DNA from: Phycisphaeraceae bacterium
Lineage (GTDB): Bacteria; Planctomycetota; Phycisphaerae; Phycisphaerales; Zrk34
Direction of reading: 5' to 3'
NCBI GenBank assembly: GCA_028284925.1
Contig: JANQQT010000292.1
Location: forward strand, 1 to 64,000
Length of the DNA: 64,000 nt
Program-made: the position numbers and the translations under genes
Notes under the pieces: model-generated
Told to the model about the DNA's origin: nothing
Databases searched by the model: none
The model's input: the letters and a program-made list of their open reading frames with translations, nothing else
Shown: positions 51,922-62,282 of the stretch, piece by piece
Layout of the letters: every line of letters starts with the position of its first letter
Numbering within the stretch: the first letter of the stretch is position 1

Positions 51922-54900
51922 CAATATTCACACCGACCCTTTATGACCAAGAAAAGCTCTTCCACACGCGCCTCATCATCTAGGATTTCGAAAAGAGCGG
52001 CCTTAATCTCTTCCTCTTTCGCTTGTACACCCCGCCACGCATCTGGCCGAACTGATTTCACGGTCTCATCTACCTTCAGCGCAAGTTCAACGAGTCGTTC
52101 GTCATCCATTTCATCCCTATCCATCTGCGCTAATTTGTTGTAGATGGCTCGACGTTCGGGCAAATCAAGACTTTCCGGTGTATCGTCCGTTTTCCCCAAA
52201 TCCAATGTTCTAGCGAGTTCGGCGATACGTTTCAAATACTCCTCATACTCTATCGCTCTGGCCTTACGATCCGCAATAACTTCATTCAGCAGTGTGGACA
52301 TCCTCTCGTAAAATGCGGGATCGCTCATACGTTCCTTGATGATCGTGCTGCGAATGTTATTCTCAATCGTCTCAGCTACAGCCTGCTCATTTCCCATTAA
52401 CCCACCCAGCCTCGCGGCGATGGCGTCGGCAATACCAGTCTTGACAATGAGGTCGAGGAGACTTACCCCGTCGAACGGCGATATCTTTCGCGGTTCGTCC
52501 GCCTCAATGTATGTATCAATTAAATGCCGCATGTCCGCTTCGTACGCCTTTGCATCCAATGTCTCACCTGCGGCATTGCGAATCGTGTCCCTAAGCTTCA
52601 CATAATGATCGAGAAGCTTCCTAATTCGCGTCACATCGTCTTCGCTATACCCTACTCCTTCCATTTCATCTGAGATATTCGCAAACGCCCGCACGAACGA
52701 AACAACCGCCTTATACAAAGATGCCCGTTGCGGTTCTCGCTCTTGAAGGTCCGTAGGGATTTCAGTGTTTCCACAAAAATAATGAATATGTTGCAACTCC
52801 TGTTTCGGCGGTTCAACCGGCTCGCAAATCAAGGCGAGCGTTTCAATCGCAGTGTCCAACCGTTCCCGACCTTTGCGTAACCGGTTTTGCAACAACACTT
52901 CAGGACACGGCCCTTCGGCGGAATCATCCAACTCCGATGTATATACCGCGATAGCATTCTCCACCTTCTTAAACAAATCCTTGTAATCGACGATATAGCC
53001 AAAATCCTTGTCTTCGCCGTCCAGACGATTGGTACGGCAGATTGCCTGAAACAGCCCATGATCCTGCATCGACTTGTCAATGTACAAATATGTACAGGAT
53101 GGCGCATCGAAACCGGTCAGCAACTTGTCCACTACAACCAGGAGCTGCATGTTGGCCGGCTCCTTCGTAAACAACTCTTTTGCTTCCTCCTCATAAACCT
53201 CCGTTCGCGTCATGCCCGGTCGAGCCTCAACACTCTCCAGCAACGCCGCATACGTCTTATATATGAACTGCTTGTCCGTTTCCGTATTTGCACCAACCTC
53301 TTCAAGCGTGACATCACCCGCCTGCGGGTTATATGAAGTCACCAAAGCACACTTACCCTTGAACGGGGTTTTCTGGAGCAAATCAAAATACTTGCACGCT
53401 TCGTAGATACTCCGCGCCACAAGAATTGCGTTACCACGCTCGCTGGATAATCGCGGCTTGACACTAAAATCAAAAATAATATCAGCGATTACACGATCCA
53501 TGCGTGACCGTGAACTCAGCACTGTTTGTAATGTGCCCCACTTTTTTCTAAGTTCATCCCTCTGCCAGTCATTCAGCCCGGCCGTCTTTGCCTCAAACCA
53601 CGCATCAATCTTATCCTGGGAGCCAAGCCGCTGATCGATATCACGGGCCTCATACACCAAATCCAATATCACGTTGTCCTCGACGCCCTCGCTGAATTTG
53701 TACGTGTGAATGTACTTGCCAAAGACCTCCAGACTCGTCCGTCTGTCCCTTCTGAGGAGAGGAGTGCCAGTAAAACCGATGAATACGGCGTTGGGCATCA
53801 TCGCTGTCATCAGCTTGTGGAGTCGCCCGCTTTGTGTTCTGTGGCATTCATCGACGAAGACGAAGATTTCACCAACGGTATTAGTGGGTTGGGATTCCAG
53901 TTCCTTGATATAAGCGGCAAACGCCTGATCGCTCATCGCTGTTTCAGCATTTCGGAGGCCGAACTTTTGAACCAATGAACAAAGTAATCGCGGAGCAGGT
54001 TCAGCCAGATGCCTCATCAGTTCGTCGCGACTGCCGCACCGCTCAATGTTCTCACCTGAATCAGTAAACACACGCTGGATCTGCTTATCCAGCGCATCAC
54101 GGTCGGTGATAATCGCGACACGGGCCGTGGGATTGTTCTCTAGAATCCACTTCGCCAGCAACACCATCACGATACTCTTGCCGCTACCCTGCGTGTGCCA
54201 GATAATCCCGCCGCGCTTTTCGCGGACGTGTTGCTGGGCGGCTTTGATACCGAAGTATTGATGCACGCGCGGTAACTTCTTCACGCCGCCATCAAACAAC
54301 ACAAAATCGTGCATCAGCTCAATGAGGCGTCGCTTTTCGCACATTTTCAGGAGGTATTTATCCAGCTTCGAGCGCGTGTTGTCGTGGATATCCTCTTTCC
54401 ATGTAAGAAAGTATTTTTCCTCCGTGCCGATCGTACCATAGCGGAGGCCTTCCGAATCATTCCCGGCAAAAATGAACTGAATCGTACTGAAAAACCACGC
54501 GTTAAATTCAGGCTGCTGATTGGAAAGATTCTGCCGAATACCCTCGGCGATGCTGACGCGACTGTTTTTTAACTCGATAACTCCGATGGCAATCCCGTTA
54601 ACGTATATCACCAGATCAGGCCGTCGATTGTGTGCGCCCTTCAAGGTGACCTCCTCGGCAATAGCAAAGTTGTTTTCCTCCGGTTCGTCCCAGTTGATCA
54701 GGAACACCTGCTCGGTGGACCTTCCCGCTTCGACCTTAACGGGAATACCGTAGCGGAGGAGTTTGTAGACCTCATGGTTATTGGCATAAAGGCCCCGGTT
54801 GCCGTTGTTGGCCTCTGTGGTCAGTTTATAGATCGCCGCGTTGATTTGGGCAGGTGAATAACCGCCCTTGTCGCGGAGGTAGTCTGTGAGCAGGTTTTGT

Positions 54901-55019
54901 TCAATATTGGAGTTGTCGTGGTCGCTGCGATCGCCGAGGAAGCGATATCCGAGTTCGGCGCAAAACAGCTCTACTATTCGACGCTGTGTTTCCCGCTCTG
55001 ATTGACCTATTTCGTTCAT
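51921..55019 (-). CDS. hsdR: Type I restriction enzyme R subunit
   Basis: The 1032-residue motor subunit cuts unmodified DNA after translocation. The N-terminal nuclease domain has a PD-(D/E)xK-type core: HNRRPDLVIYVNGIAIGVIE, ending in ELKNS. The helicase domain follows with GGIIWHTQGSGKSIVMVLLA (Walker A, about residue 290), IFVFVDECHRTQSGRLHKLM (DECH box), FIGFTGTPLL and later LLVVVDKLLTGFDAPSCTYL and FQAICRTNRL (motif VI). The C-terminal region is helical and charged, as in HsdR proteins that bind the modification enzyme. Full length with all motifs visible. It follows the small ORF by three bases and overlaps the metallopeptidase gene. Confidence 0.95.
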   Translation of the reverse strand: MNEIGQSERETQRRIVELFCAELGYRFLGDRSDHDNSNIEQNLLTDYLRDKGGYSPAQINAAIYKLTTEANNGNRGLYANNHEVYKLLRYGIPVKVEAGRSTEQVFLINWDEPEENNFAIAEEVTLKGAHNRRPDLVIYVNGIAIGVIELKNSRVSIAEGIRQNLSNQQPEFNAWFFSTIQFIFAGNDSEGLRYGTIGTEEKYFLTWKEDIHDNTRSKLDKYLLKMCEKRRLIELMHDFVLFDGGVKKLPRVHQYFGIKAAQQHVREKRGGIIWHTQGSGKSIVMVLLAKWILENNPTARVAIITDRDALDKQIQRVFTDSGENIERCGSRDELMRHLAEPAPRLLCSLVQKFGLRNAETAMSDQAFAAYIKELESQPTNTVGEIFVFVDECHRTQSGRLHKLMTAMMPNAVFIGFTGTPLLRRDRRTSLEVFGKYIHTYKFSEGVEDNVILDLVYEARDIDQRLGSQDKIDAWFEAKTAGLNDWQRDELRKKWGTLQTVLSSRSRMDRVIADIIFDFSVKPRLSSERGNAILVARSIYEACKYFDLLQKTPFKGKCALVTSYNPQAGDVTLEEVGANTETDKQFIYKTYAALLESVEARPGMTRTEVYEEEAKELFTKEPANMQLLVVVDKLLTGFDAPSCTYLYIDKSMQDHGLFQAICRTNRLDGEDKDFGYIVDYKDLFKKVENAIAVYTSELDDSAEGPCPEVLLQNRLRKGRERLDTAIETLALICEPVEPPKQELQHIHYFCGNTEIPTDLQEREPQRASLYKAVVSFVRAFANISDEMEGVGYSEDDVTRIRKLLDHYVKLRDTIRNAAGETLDAKAYEADMRHLIDTYIEADEPRKISPFDGVSLLDLIVKTGIADAIAARLGGLMGNEQAVAETIENNIRSTIIKERMSDPAFYERMSTLLNEVIADRKARAIEYEEYLKRIAELARTLDLGKTDDTPESLDLPERRAIYNKLAQMDRDEMDDERLVELALKVDETVKSVRPDAWRGVQAKEEEIKAALFEILDDEARVEELFLVIKGRCEY

Positions 55020-55022
55020 GGA

Positions 55023-55472
55023 CTAATCCCGAACACAAGCAACCTCGATATATGTGCGAATACGTCGATTCGACCAATTCCCGGCCTCGCGATATACATA
55101 CTCCCGCGCAATATAATTGATGATGTCAGCGGCGTACATCGGGTTCGGCTCACGATTTTCAGATTCCTCACATTGCCAGTCCGTACCTTCGCCGGTCTGA
55201 AGCCAGATCGCCTGGGCCTCATGTTCGGCCAGCTTTTCCACTTGCTCCGCTACACTGCGGTGAATCACATCCTCGTAAGCATCCCAGTAAACAGTTTGGT
55301 CATATTGAATCTGCACGCAGACCTCATCCCACGCAGTCTTCAGGCCGGAATCATCTCCCAGCAACCCCGCCGGTAGTTTCAACATCTCACGCATGACCTT
55401 GCGCGCAATGCGCTCCCCGACCTCTTTCGCCACCGCCCGCACAATCGATAATGCGCTTAGCCTGTCGGTCAT
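55023..55472 (-). CDS. Small unknown ORF between hsdS and hsdR
   Basis: The 149-residue protein is translationally coupled to hsdS (ATGA overlap) and ends three bases before hsdR, so it is made with the restriction complex. It is hydrophilic and mostly helical (VAKEVGERIARKVMREMLKL, DSGLKTAWDEVCVQIQYDQT, EDVIHRSVAEQVEKLAEHEA), with a C-terminal YINYIAREYV-like part and VACVRD end. No catalytic motif or membrane segment is visible, and I do not recognise the family. A longer frame extends 52 codons into hsdS but has no initiation signal. A regulatory or assembly role is possible; similar small genes in restriction operons include antirestriction-like or stability factors. Confidence 0.75.
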   Translation of the reverse strand: MTDRLSALSIVRAVAKEVGERIARKVMREMLKLPAGLLGDDSGLKTAWDEVCVQIQYDQTVYWDAYEDVIHRSVAEQVEKLAEHEAQAIWLQTGEGTDWQCEESENREPNPMYAADIINYIAREYVYREAGNWSNRRIRTYIEVACVRD

Positions 55473-56731
55473 ACCAATCGAATCCTGCCGGTGAGGAGTT
55501 GCTGCATCATGCCTTGTTTGATAGCGCGGGCTTTGGTCAGTTTGGTTTGGAGCGCAGTGATTTCGGTGTCCATATCGGAGAGGACTTCGGCGATGGCAAC
55601 CTGTTCCGGATATGGCGGAAGTGTGCACTCTAAACTACCCAAAGCTTGCGCACCAATATGAACTATCGCGTCCCCTTGTCCCTTGCTTGCTTTCTGGGCG
55701 TTGATACTCGCCGTGTTGAGGTAATAACCTAAAAACAAAGCGCTCGCCGATCGAGGTCGCAGAACGACAATGTCACCGCCTGCGTAGGCCTCGCAATCAT
55801 GCACAAAAGCAATACATTTTCCAATCTCGTCACGAGTTTCACCTGATCCTGCAAAGAGAAGGTCACCTCTTTTTAACAAAGTAGCCGTCATCGCTACCTC
55901 TCGGGAAATCCACGAAAAGAAATTCCGAACATAATTGCTGTGCCGTGTATATAGTTCGCCGTATCGAACGCACGGAAGAGAACCACTTCGGGCATCATCT
56001 TTATGTACGCCTCTCCCTTTTAAAAAAGAGCCTATGTCACCGAGTCGCTTCTTCTCCCACTTCTCCTCAAACCTTGGCAGTCTTGTCTCGCCGGTGAGGA
56101 GTTGTTGCATGGCGGCTTGTTTGAGGTGGCGTTTCTTGGCGAGAAGTTGCTCCAGCGATTCGATCCACGCATCCGCATCCCCCAACGCCCCCGCAATCGC
56201 CTCCTGCTCTGCAAGGGTGGGAGGAAGAGGGATTGGGTAGGCCCTGACCTTCTGCCCATTGATATTTGCTTGGCCTACCGCGAGACTAAGCACCTTGGCA
56301 CTATGCCTTTTGGAAAACTCTGTATTCAGAATATAGTTGAGGTATCTGGAATCCAAGACTGAGTTGTCGGCATTAATTCGGATGAGGTATCCGGCAAAAA
56401 TAGCTGGGCGCTCACCATTATAAATTGCACACTTGCCGACGAGATCAATCGTGTTCGTTCTGTTGAATAATACATCTCCTTGATGAAGCTTGTACTTCCT
56501 GATCTCAGAATCGTCGTCTGTATAAACCAAGTCCTTCCAATCAATCATCCCACCTTGAAGGTTCCCCATTCGTAGAACTGGTGTATGACCTTTCGGATTC
56601 GATTTTGCCGAAGTACCATATTCAACAGAAGTGACCAATCGTCCGAGTGGTATCAAAGTCCAATCGCTCGGTATTACACCTATTTCCGTAGATTTGTAAT
56701 CGACCGACATGTCAGGCGAAGCCGCAGTCAT
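55469..56731 (-). CDS. hsdS: Type I restriction enzyme specificity subunit
   Basis: The 420-residue protein has two target-recognition domains, each followed by a conserved helix. TRD1 opens with YKSTEIGVIPSDWTLIPLGR and TRD2 with FEEKWEKKRLGDIGSFLKGR. The two helices are internal repeats: ALGDADAWIESLEQLLAKKR, ending MQQLLTGETRL, and VLSDMDTEITALQTKLTKAR, ending MQQLLTGRIRL. These set the distance between the two half-sites of the DNA target. The sequence specificity cannot be read from the protein. It overlaps hsdM and the small ORF by ATGA at both ends. Confidence 0.94.
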   Translation of the reverse strand: MTAASPDMSVDYKSTEIGVIPSDWTLIPLGRLVTSVEYGTSAKSNPKGHTPVLRMGNLQGGMIDWKDLVYTDDDSEIRKYKLHQGDVLFNRTNTIDLVGKCAIYNGERPAIFAGYLIRINADNSVLDSRYLNYILNTEFSKRHSAKVLSLAVGQANINGQKVRAYPIPLPPTLAEQEAIAGALGDADAWIESLEQLLAKKRHLKQAAMQQLLTGETRLPRFEEKWEKKRLGDIGSFLKGRGVHKDDARSGSLPCVRYGELYTRHSNYVRNFFSWISREVAMTATLLKRGDLLFAGSGETRDEIGKCIAFVHDCEAYAGGDIVVLRPRSASALFLGYYLNTASINAQKASKGQGDAIVHIGAQALGSLECTLPPYPEQVAIAEVLSDMDTEITALQTKLTKARAIKQGMMQQLLTGRIRLV

Positions 56732-59154
56732 TTCACGGCTCCTAGAAGTGTTGACTTTTCAATAACAAATCCCATACGTTCGAGGTGGTCGCTTACCTTC
56801 ACCTCAACTTCTGCCACACGATTTGACAACTCCGGCAACCGCGACTCATACCGCTCGGCCAACTCCTTTACTCGTTGTGTTATCGCCTGACTTATGCGAT
56901 CTATCTCCCCATGAATAGCCCCATCAAGCGTCGCGATCCATTTGTCATCCACGACGAGCGGTTTGATTTCATCCTCACTCAACTCCGCATATTTGGCGTA
57001 GACCTTGCCATCAAGTTCCGCCTCAGCTCTCCTCAGCTCCTTCTTTAACTTCGCCTCTTTCGCGTGGCATTTGAGCCACTGTTTCAGGATTGCGACGTCG
57101 TCCGGTGAATCGAGGTCACCATTGATCTCATCGGAAACGGCGGATTTGTTGATCTTGTCCAATTTCCCGAAGGCTCCATCCTCACCGCTGTGTTCCTCTT
57201 CCAGTTCCATGCGTTGGGCGGCGATTTGCTCTACCTCGGCCTGCAATTGATCGATCGCAGCCTGCTCCTTCGCGAAATACCGAGAGACAATCAATCCTTT
57301 TGGAATCAGATCACACGCCCAACCCTTGTCCTTCTCCTTGCCCTTCTTGTCCTTTACAAGCACGCGATACGTCTCGGCCTTCCAGCCCTCGGCGGCTATC
57401 TGATAAATATCATCCTGCATCACCTCATCCCAGTAGTCCATGAGGTGCTGATACACATCATAATGATTGATCAGGGGCTGCCTGGTGTAATGGGTGAGCA
57501 GGCCCTCGGAAAGTTCTTCGATAATCTGCTTGGGATGACAACCCGCTTCAAGCTCGCGTAATTCTGCTGCTATGCGTGTGCGCCATTTGGCAAAGTGGCG
57601 ATTCATGCGCTTGATAAACGCGGCAAACTCCGAGTGTCCATAAATCGCGGATTTAATGTCAGCCTTGTCGATTGCCAGGTCAACATACCCCGGTCGGTTA
57701 TCCGTAAACAATGCCTCTCGCAATGCGGGGCAAACCTTCCAATAGCGAGAGAGCGAATCGATATCAGAAACGGGAATGCCGCCCTGCAGGTGACCGGCGA
57801 TATCGTGGATATCCTCCGCCTGTCGATTGTCGATGTAGCGGGGAAGGTTCAGGTTAAAGTCATTGGATTCGATTTCATCGACGCTGATGATTCTGGAATA
57901 GCCGGGTATCTCTTCGCGCTTACTAAAGACATCCACGATCTTGTGAATGTCTTGCGCGCGGAGTCGATTTTTAGGACCATCCTTGATGAAGCCCTCGCTG
58001 GCGTCGACCATAAAGATACCGCGCCGTGCGGTGGCGTCTTTCTTATCGACGATGATGATGCAGGCGGGGATGCCTGTACCGTAGAAGAGATTGGCGGGGA
58101 GGCCAATGATGCCTTTGATGTAGTTCTTGCGAATGAGGTTGCGTCGAATGTCCGCTTCGGCGTTGCCCCTGAACAGGACGCCGTGAGGGAGGATACATGC
58201 CCCTGTGCCAGTGCTGCGGAGTGAGCGGACGATGTGGAGTAGGTAGGCGTAATCGCCCTGTTTGGCCGGGGGTACGCCGAAGGAAGTGAAACGAGCGTGG
58301 GGATCGTTGAGCGGATCGAGACCGGTAGTCCAGCGCTTATCGGAGAAGGGAGGATTGGCAACAACATAGTCGAAGGTCTTGACCGTATCGCCGCTGAGAA
58401 ATTTGGGCGAGGAGAGTGTATTACCCTGGACGATGGTGGCGGTCGGATTGTTGTGGAGGATCATATTCATGCGAGCGAGGCCGCTGGTGGTGGCGTCTTT
58501 CTCCTGCCCATATAGAGTAACTTCCGACCGTGCTTCATCCCCTACTTTCAGCAACAATGAGCCCGAACCACACGTAGGGTCATACACTGTGGTCATTCTG
58601 GTGGTTTTTGCCTCGCGGATACCCAAGATTTGCGCCATGATGCGACTAACTTCGGCGGGAGTGTAGAACTGGCCCTTGCTCTTGCCGCTTTCGGTGGCGA
58701 AGTGGCGCATAAGATATTCGTAGGCGTCGCCGAGGATGTCATCGCCTTCAGCGCGGTTTTTGGAGAAGTCCAGCGACTTGCTTTCAAAGATGGCGATGAG
58801 ATCGGTGAGGCGATCGACCTTTTCTTTTCCATCGCCGAGTTTGACGGCATCGTTGAAATCAGGAAAGTCAGATTGGGATAGCTGTTGGTTCGCTGCGGCG
58901 AGGGGGGCAATGATTTTCTTGTTGATTTGATCGCCGATATCAGATTTACCCTTTAGAGCGACCATGGCGTTGAAACTTGCCCCTTTGGGGATTTTGATCG
59001 GCGTGAAGGATTTGCTTTCATATTTGTCGGTGATGTACTTGATGAAAAGGAAGGAGAGGACGTAATCCTTGTACTGGCTGGCATCCATCCCGCCGCGAAG
59101 GGCATCGCAGCCGGACCATAGAGAGGAATAGAGTTCTGATTTCTTTAGAGCCAT
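56728..59154 (-). CDS. hsdM: Type I restriction enzyme methyltransferase subunit
   Basis: The 808-residue N6-adenine methyltransferase has the HsdM N-terminal helical domain (KKSELYSSLWSGCDALRGGM, SFLFIKYITDKYE), SAM motif I VYDPTCGSGSLLLKVGDEAR and catalytic motif IV FDYVVANPPFSDKRWT, followed by CILPHGVLFRGNAEADIR and KGIIGLPANLFYGTGIPACI. The C-terminal 300 residues extend beyond a typical ~500-residue HsdM and are helical and coiled-coil-like (QLQAEVEQIAAQRMELEEEH, KELRRAEAELDGKVYAKYAE); long forms of this kind are known. First gene of the restriction operon. Confidence 0.95.
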   Translation of the reverse strand: MALKKSELYSSLWSGCDALRGGMDASQYKDYVLSFLFIKYITDKYESKSFTPIKIPKGASFNAMVALKGKSDIGDQINKKIIAPLAAANQQLSQSDFPDFNDAVKLGDGKEKVDRLTDLIAIFESKSLDFSKNRAEGDDILGDAYEYLMRHFATESGKSKGQFYTPAEVSRIMAQILGIREAKTTRMTTVYDPTCGSGSLLLKVGDEARSEVTLYGQEKDATTSGLARMNMILHNNPTATIVQGNTLSSPKFLSGDTVKTFDYVVANPPFSDKRWTTGLDPLNDPHARFTSFGVPPAKQGDYAYLLHIVRSLRSTGTGACILPHGVLFRGNAEADIRRNLIRKNYIKGIIGLPANLFYGTGIPACIIIVDKKDATARRGIFMVDASEGFIKDGPKNRLRAQDIHKIVDVFSKREEIPGYSRIISVDEIESNDFNLNLPRYIDNRQAEDIHDIAGHLQGGIPVSDIDSLSRYWKVCPALREALFTDNRPGYVDLAIDKADIKSAIYGHSEFAAFIKRMNRHFAKWRTRIAAELRELEAGCHPKQIIEELSEGLLTHYTRQPLINHYDVYQHLMDYWDEVMQDDIYQIAAEGWKAETYRVLVKDKKGKEKDKGWACDLIPKGLIVSRYFAKEQAAIDQLQAEVEQIAAQRMELEEEHSGEDGAFGKLDKINKSAVSDEINGDLDSPDDVAILKQWLKCHAKEAKLKKELRRAEAELDGKVYAKYAELSEDEIKPLVVDDKWIATLDGAIHGEIDRISQAITQRVKELAERYESRLPELSNRVAEVEVKVSDHLERMGFVIEKSTLLGAVK

Positions 59155-59384
59155 GTGGAGTTCACTTCTCTTTGTAAATGGATGGCAGGATATGGTTGTT
59201 GGACCAGTCGCCTGTTAGCGTAATGAGGTTGAAACGAGACGATAGTCTATCAAGATGCGGACAGGTGAAACAGTCACACCAAGCAATGACCATAAATGAA
59301 ATCGACGTCATGGCGACAATCCGTTCAGATCGGACCTATTATCATTAACTATCCAAATAGTATCCATCATGTACGAGGTATGTC

Positions 59385-59771
59385 ATGGAAATTGGCGAGG
59401 TCACAGTAGAGCTGGATCAGTATGGCGAAACAGATGGACATTGCTGGGTCGAATCGCGGATGCTCCCCGGCCTGGACAAACCCAGCGGTGATACGCATCG
59501 CGTCAGCACATTGGAAGTGAGAAGAACACGACTCGTCAAGGAGGGAGAATCGTTCGAGTCAGTGGCAGGTGATTCGATGGCTTTCTTGCCAAGCGATGTG
59601 CGGCCTCAACCCAAAGACTACATGCACTTTCAAGGATCACTGAAGTCGCTTCCAAGAGGCAATCGTTTCAGCACTTATGTAGAGGAATTTGAAGATGGGA
59701 GTAAGCTGACGAGCGTTTTTAATTATGACCCAGTACCGGCAGATGACGGAAGTGCGACCCCATCTGAATGA
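59385..59771 (+). CDS. Small hypothetical protein
   Basis: The 128-residue soluble protein is rich in charged and beta-forming residues (EIGEVTVELDQYGETDGHCW, LEVRRTRLVKEGESFESVAG, FSTYVEEFEDGSKLTSVFNY) with no signal, membrane segment or recognised motif. GAGG lies seven bases before the ATG. It is the first gene of a plus-strand run next to the restriction operon. Function unknown. Confidence 0.55.
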   Translation: MEIGEVTVELDQYGETDGHCWVESRMLPGLDKPSGDTHRVSTLEVRRTRLVKEGESFESVAGDSMAFLPSDVRPQPKDYMHFQGSLKSLPRGNRFSTYVEEFEDGSKLTSVFNYDPVPADDGSATPSE

Positions 59772-59884
59772 CGCCGCTGCTTGACGAGAATCTTGCTGGA
59801 AATCCGAAAGAATTCGCCGGCGGTTTACAGGTCGATATACGCTCAGACGTCTATGATTTAGGGCTGGCAAAGGAGTGCCAATTC

Positions 59885-60970
59885 ATGATATCCGCCTCCA
59901 AAAGTTCCACGCCTTCTCACATCGTCGAGCGCAATCGGCGCAACGCTCAAAAAAGCACGGGACCGAAGACGGCGAGAGGTAGGGAAATCGTGCGCCACAA
60001 CGCTGTGAAGCATGGCCTGCGTGCGAATCCCGCATCGGGTGTGGTGGAAGACCCTGATCAATTCAACGGCCTCCTCGACGAACTAGCGGAGGTTATCCAG
60101 CCACAAAATGTCATCGAAGAGAACTGTATTCATCGCATCGCTGTTTGTATCTGGCGACTGCAACGTGCGGCGAAGATTGACAGCGGGATTACGACGTTGT
60201 CGATGGTTTCGGTTGCGGACAAGCAAGCCGAGGTTCAGGAGTGGATCGAGCGTATTAATGGGTATTGGAGAATGACAACACGCAAAGAGACGAGAGAAGA
60301 GGTGAAAGCTCGAAGACGGAAGGATTGGGGTTCTCCCGAAAAACCGCAAAACGTCATTGAGCGTTATGCGGTGCATCTTTTGGATTACACGTATGAGTCT
60401 GAAATCTCCCAGTCCTCGGCGGGCCTTTTGGCGATGAGCGTGATGATTAAGGATTTGGGCAACCGACTGGCTCAGTCACCGGAGTGTTTTGGCGACGACG
60501 AAGCGGAGAAGTTAAGCTGGCTAATTCACGGTGATTGTTCCCGGTTTCCCAAAGATTACCGTGAGGCGATGAAGACGCCGCTGCACTTACGGCCGAATGC
60601 ACTTAAACTCGATGGTCAAATCGCGAAGGCCTGGGCAAGACCTGATGGGGCTGAAATGTCCGATGAATTAATTGCGAAGATAAGCAATCGTATGACGACC
60701 CTACGACAATTGCGGAATCACTGTGGTGAATCCTGTGCGTTTGAGCGCGAAGATGCATTGAAGAATGCGTCCATGCTGCCCGATGAGGTAACGCTGAAAC
60801 GCCTCATGGCGTATGAAACGCATGCGGAGCGTTCGCTAAAACGATCAATCGAGACCCTTGCCCAATTACGCGGCGCAACAATTCAACGCATAAACTCGCT
60901 TATTACCTGTCAGCGTGGAAGTAGCACCACCACAGAGGCGTTTGGCGAGTCTCACCAGATTGCGATTTGA
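59885..60970 (+). CDS. Hypothetical protein with NAQKSTGPKT/RHNAVKHGL signature
   Basis: The 361-residue protein opens with a motif typical of a large uncharacterised family in bacterial genomes and mobile elements: RRNAQKSTGPKTARGREIVR, then HNAVKHGLRA. The rest is helical and basic (ENCIHRIAVCIWRLQRAAKI, RKETREEVKARRRKDWG), suggesting nucleic-acid contact, but no catalytic residues are visible. I chose the ATG with AAGGAG upstream; the frame extends 39 codons earlier into the previous gene without support. The opening motif is Lys/Arg-rich and could bind DNA or RNA. Confidence 0.75.
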   Translation: MISASKSSTPSHIVERNRRNAQKSTGPKTARGREIVRHNAVKHGLRANPASGVVEDPDQFNGLLDELAEVIQPQNVIEENCIHRIAVCIWRLQRAAKIDSGITTLSMVSVADKQAEVQEWIERINGYWRMTTRKETREEVKARRRKDWGSPEKPQNVIERYAVHLLDYTYESEISQSSAGLLAMSVMIKDLGNRLAQSPECFGDDEAEKLSWLIHGDCSRFPKDYREAMKTPLHLRPNALKLDGQIAKAWARPDGAEMSDELIAKISNRMTTLRQLRNHCGESCAFEREDALKNASMLPDEVTLKRLMAYETHAERSLKRSIETLAQLRGATIQRINSLITCQRGSSTTTEAFGESHQIAI

Positions 60971-61148
60971 CCATAAACAAAAAACCTGCGAACAAAGCCA
61001 GATTGTGACAATTGAGTATGACACCACCCCATCGCCCACAACGCCTCAATCAATTTGCTGGATTCCAATACAGCGTTGACCAGAATGATTTCGACCAATT
61101 CCTAACTCTACGGCCTGGAATGCTGATTAGATAACCGGAGATTCGTCC

Positions 61149-62216
61149 TTGTCTGACGAAAAAGTAGTAGAGCACTTGAAAAGGTGTCGTGAACAATTCG
61201 ATCACGCGGCCCTAAACGATCCGCCATTATCTCATACATTGGTTGTCCTCAGAGCCCAAAAGAAAAATGCGCTGAGTAGTGAATCTGATCAGGTCGAACT
61301 TCCTTCCAATCTGTCCAAAATTGGACCGAGAGTTCTTTCCAGACAGACCGGCGTAGCCATGTCTCTCGCTGACAGTACATCAGAAGTCAAAACGATATTC
61401 GCCCCTGTATGCGCTAAATTCAAAGGCTACCTCCTTTCTAACAATCCTCAAGACAACCACTTGTACAACCCGAATATCCAGCGATTTTATGAAACATGCG
61501 TTACGACCTGGCACAGTTTGACGCCCGTATTCGAATCGATCCGACCAATCATCAGCGGCGGGACGTACGAATCTGAAATCGGTGGTGTCGCAGATCAGGT
61601 ATGGCTGGGAGACCATCCGCTAAAAACGATCCAAAACTTCAATCAGCATTACAAATCCCCCGCACACATCTCTTGTTCACCAGACCTCCTCTGGATTATG
61701 CTCGTTTACAATCTCGCATGGCGTCGCGATCCCAAATCACTCTTACAAGGATGCCGAGTGGCTTGGGATCGCAATTTTATCGTTCAATTCACGGGCTCGG
61801 CACAATCATTAGCCGCATGTCAAAGACCACTCAGTGATAAGCCCAAAGCTCTGAAATTGGAATTCCCGCTAACTCGTTTTTACTCAACGCTTGCCATGAA
61901 TGTGTCGCGAGCAAGCAGCCATGCAATTGATGTGCTTCTCAGACATCTTAACGCGTCGTCGAAGAAGCCGAATCCCCCACTTCTGACAACTAGAGAAAGA
62001 ACTGTCCTTGAAATAATTACCAAACAGCAACCAGGGAAAGGAGTTACTGGAGGAAAGATTTTGAAAGAACTAAACCGGAACGCCAAACCGAGTCTGGTGA
62101 TATCCCTCAGCACTTTCAGCAGTCATACCCTCGGAAAAAAAGGCAATCTTCGGAAACATTATGGGGTCAAAAACCGTCGAGGAGTCGGATACTACGTCGA
62201 TAACGCCGATTCTTGA
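61149..62216 (+). CDS. Hypothetical protein with possible C-terminal winged helix
   Basis: The 355-residue protein starts at TTG with CGGAG eight bases upstream. The N-terminal part has no recognised domain. The last 75 residues (TTRERTVLEIITKQQPGKGV, GGKILKELNRNAKPSLVISL, then RKHYGVKNRRGVGYYV) have the helix, turn and strand pattern of a winged helix ending in a YYV hairpin, so DNA binding is possible. It lies directly before the AlpA-like gene in the same direction. Function unknown. Confidence 0.65.
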   Translation: MSDEKVVEHLKRCREQFDHAALNDPPLSHTLVVLRAQKKNALSSESDQVELPSNLSKIGPRVLSRQTGVAMSLADSTSEVKTIFAPVCAKFKGYLLSNNPQDNHLYNPNIQRFYETCVTTWHSLTPVFESIRPIISGGTYESEIGGVADQVWLGDHPLKTIQNFNQHYKSPAHISCSPDLLWIMLVYNLAWRRDPKSLLQGCRVAWDRNFIVQFTGSAQSLAACQRPLSDKPKALKLEFPLTRFYSTLAMNVSRASSHAIDVLLRHLNASSKKPNPPLLTTRERTVLEIITKQQPGKGVTGGKILKELNRNAKPSLVISLSTFSSHTLGKKGNLRKHYGVKNRRGVGYYVDNADS

Positions 62217-62282
62217 CCACCGCGCCAAAACCGCGCGATTTCGCGCTGCTGTTAATGCATCCAATCGCACCTTTAGTGCGGC

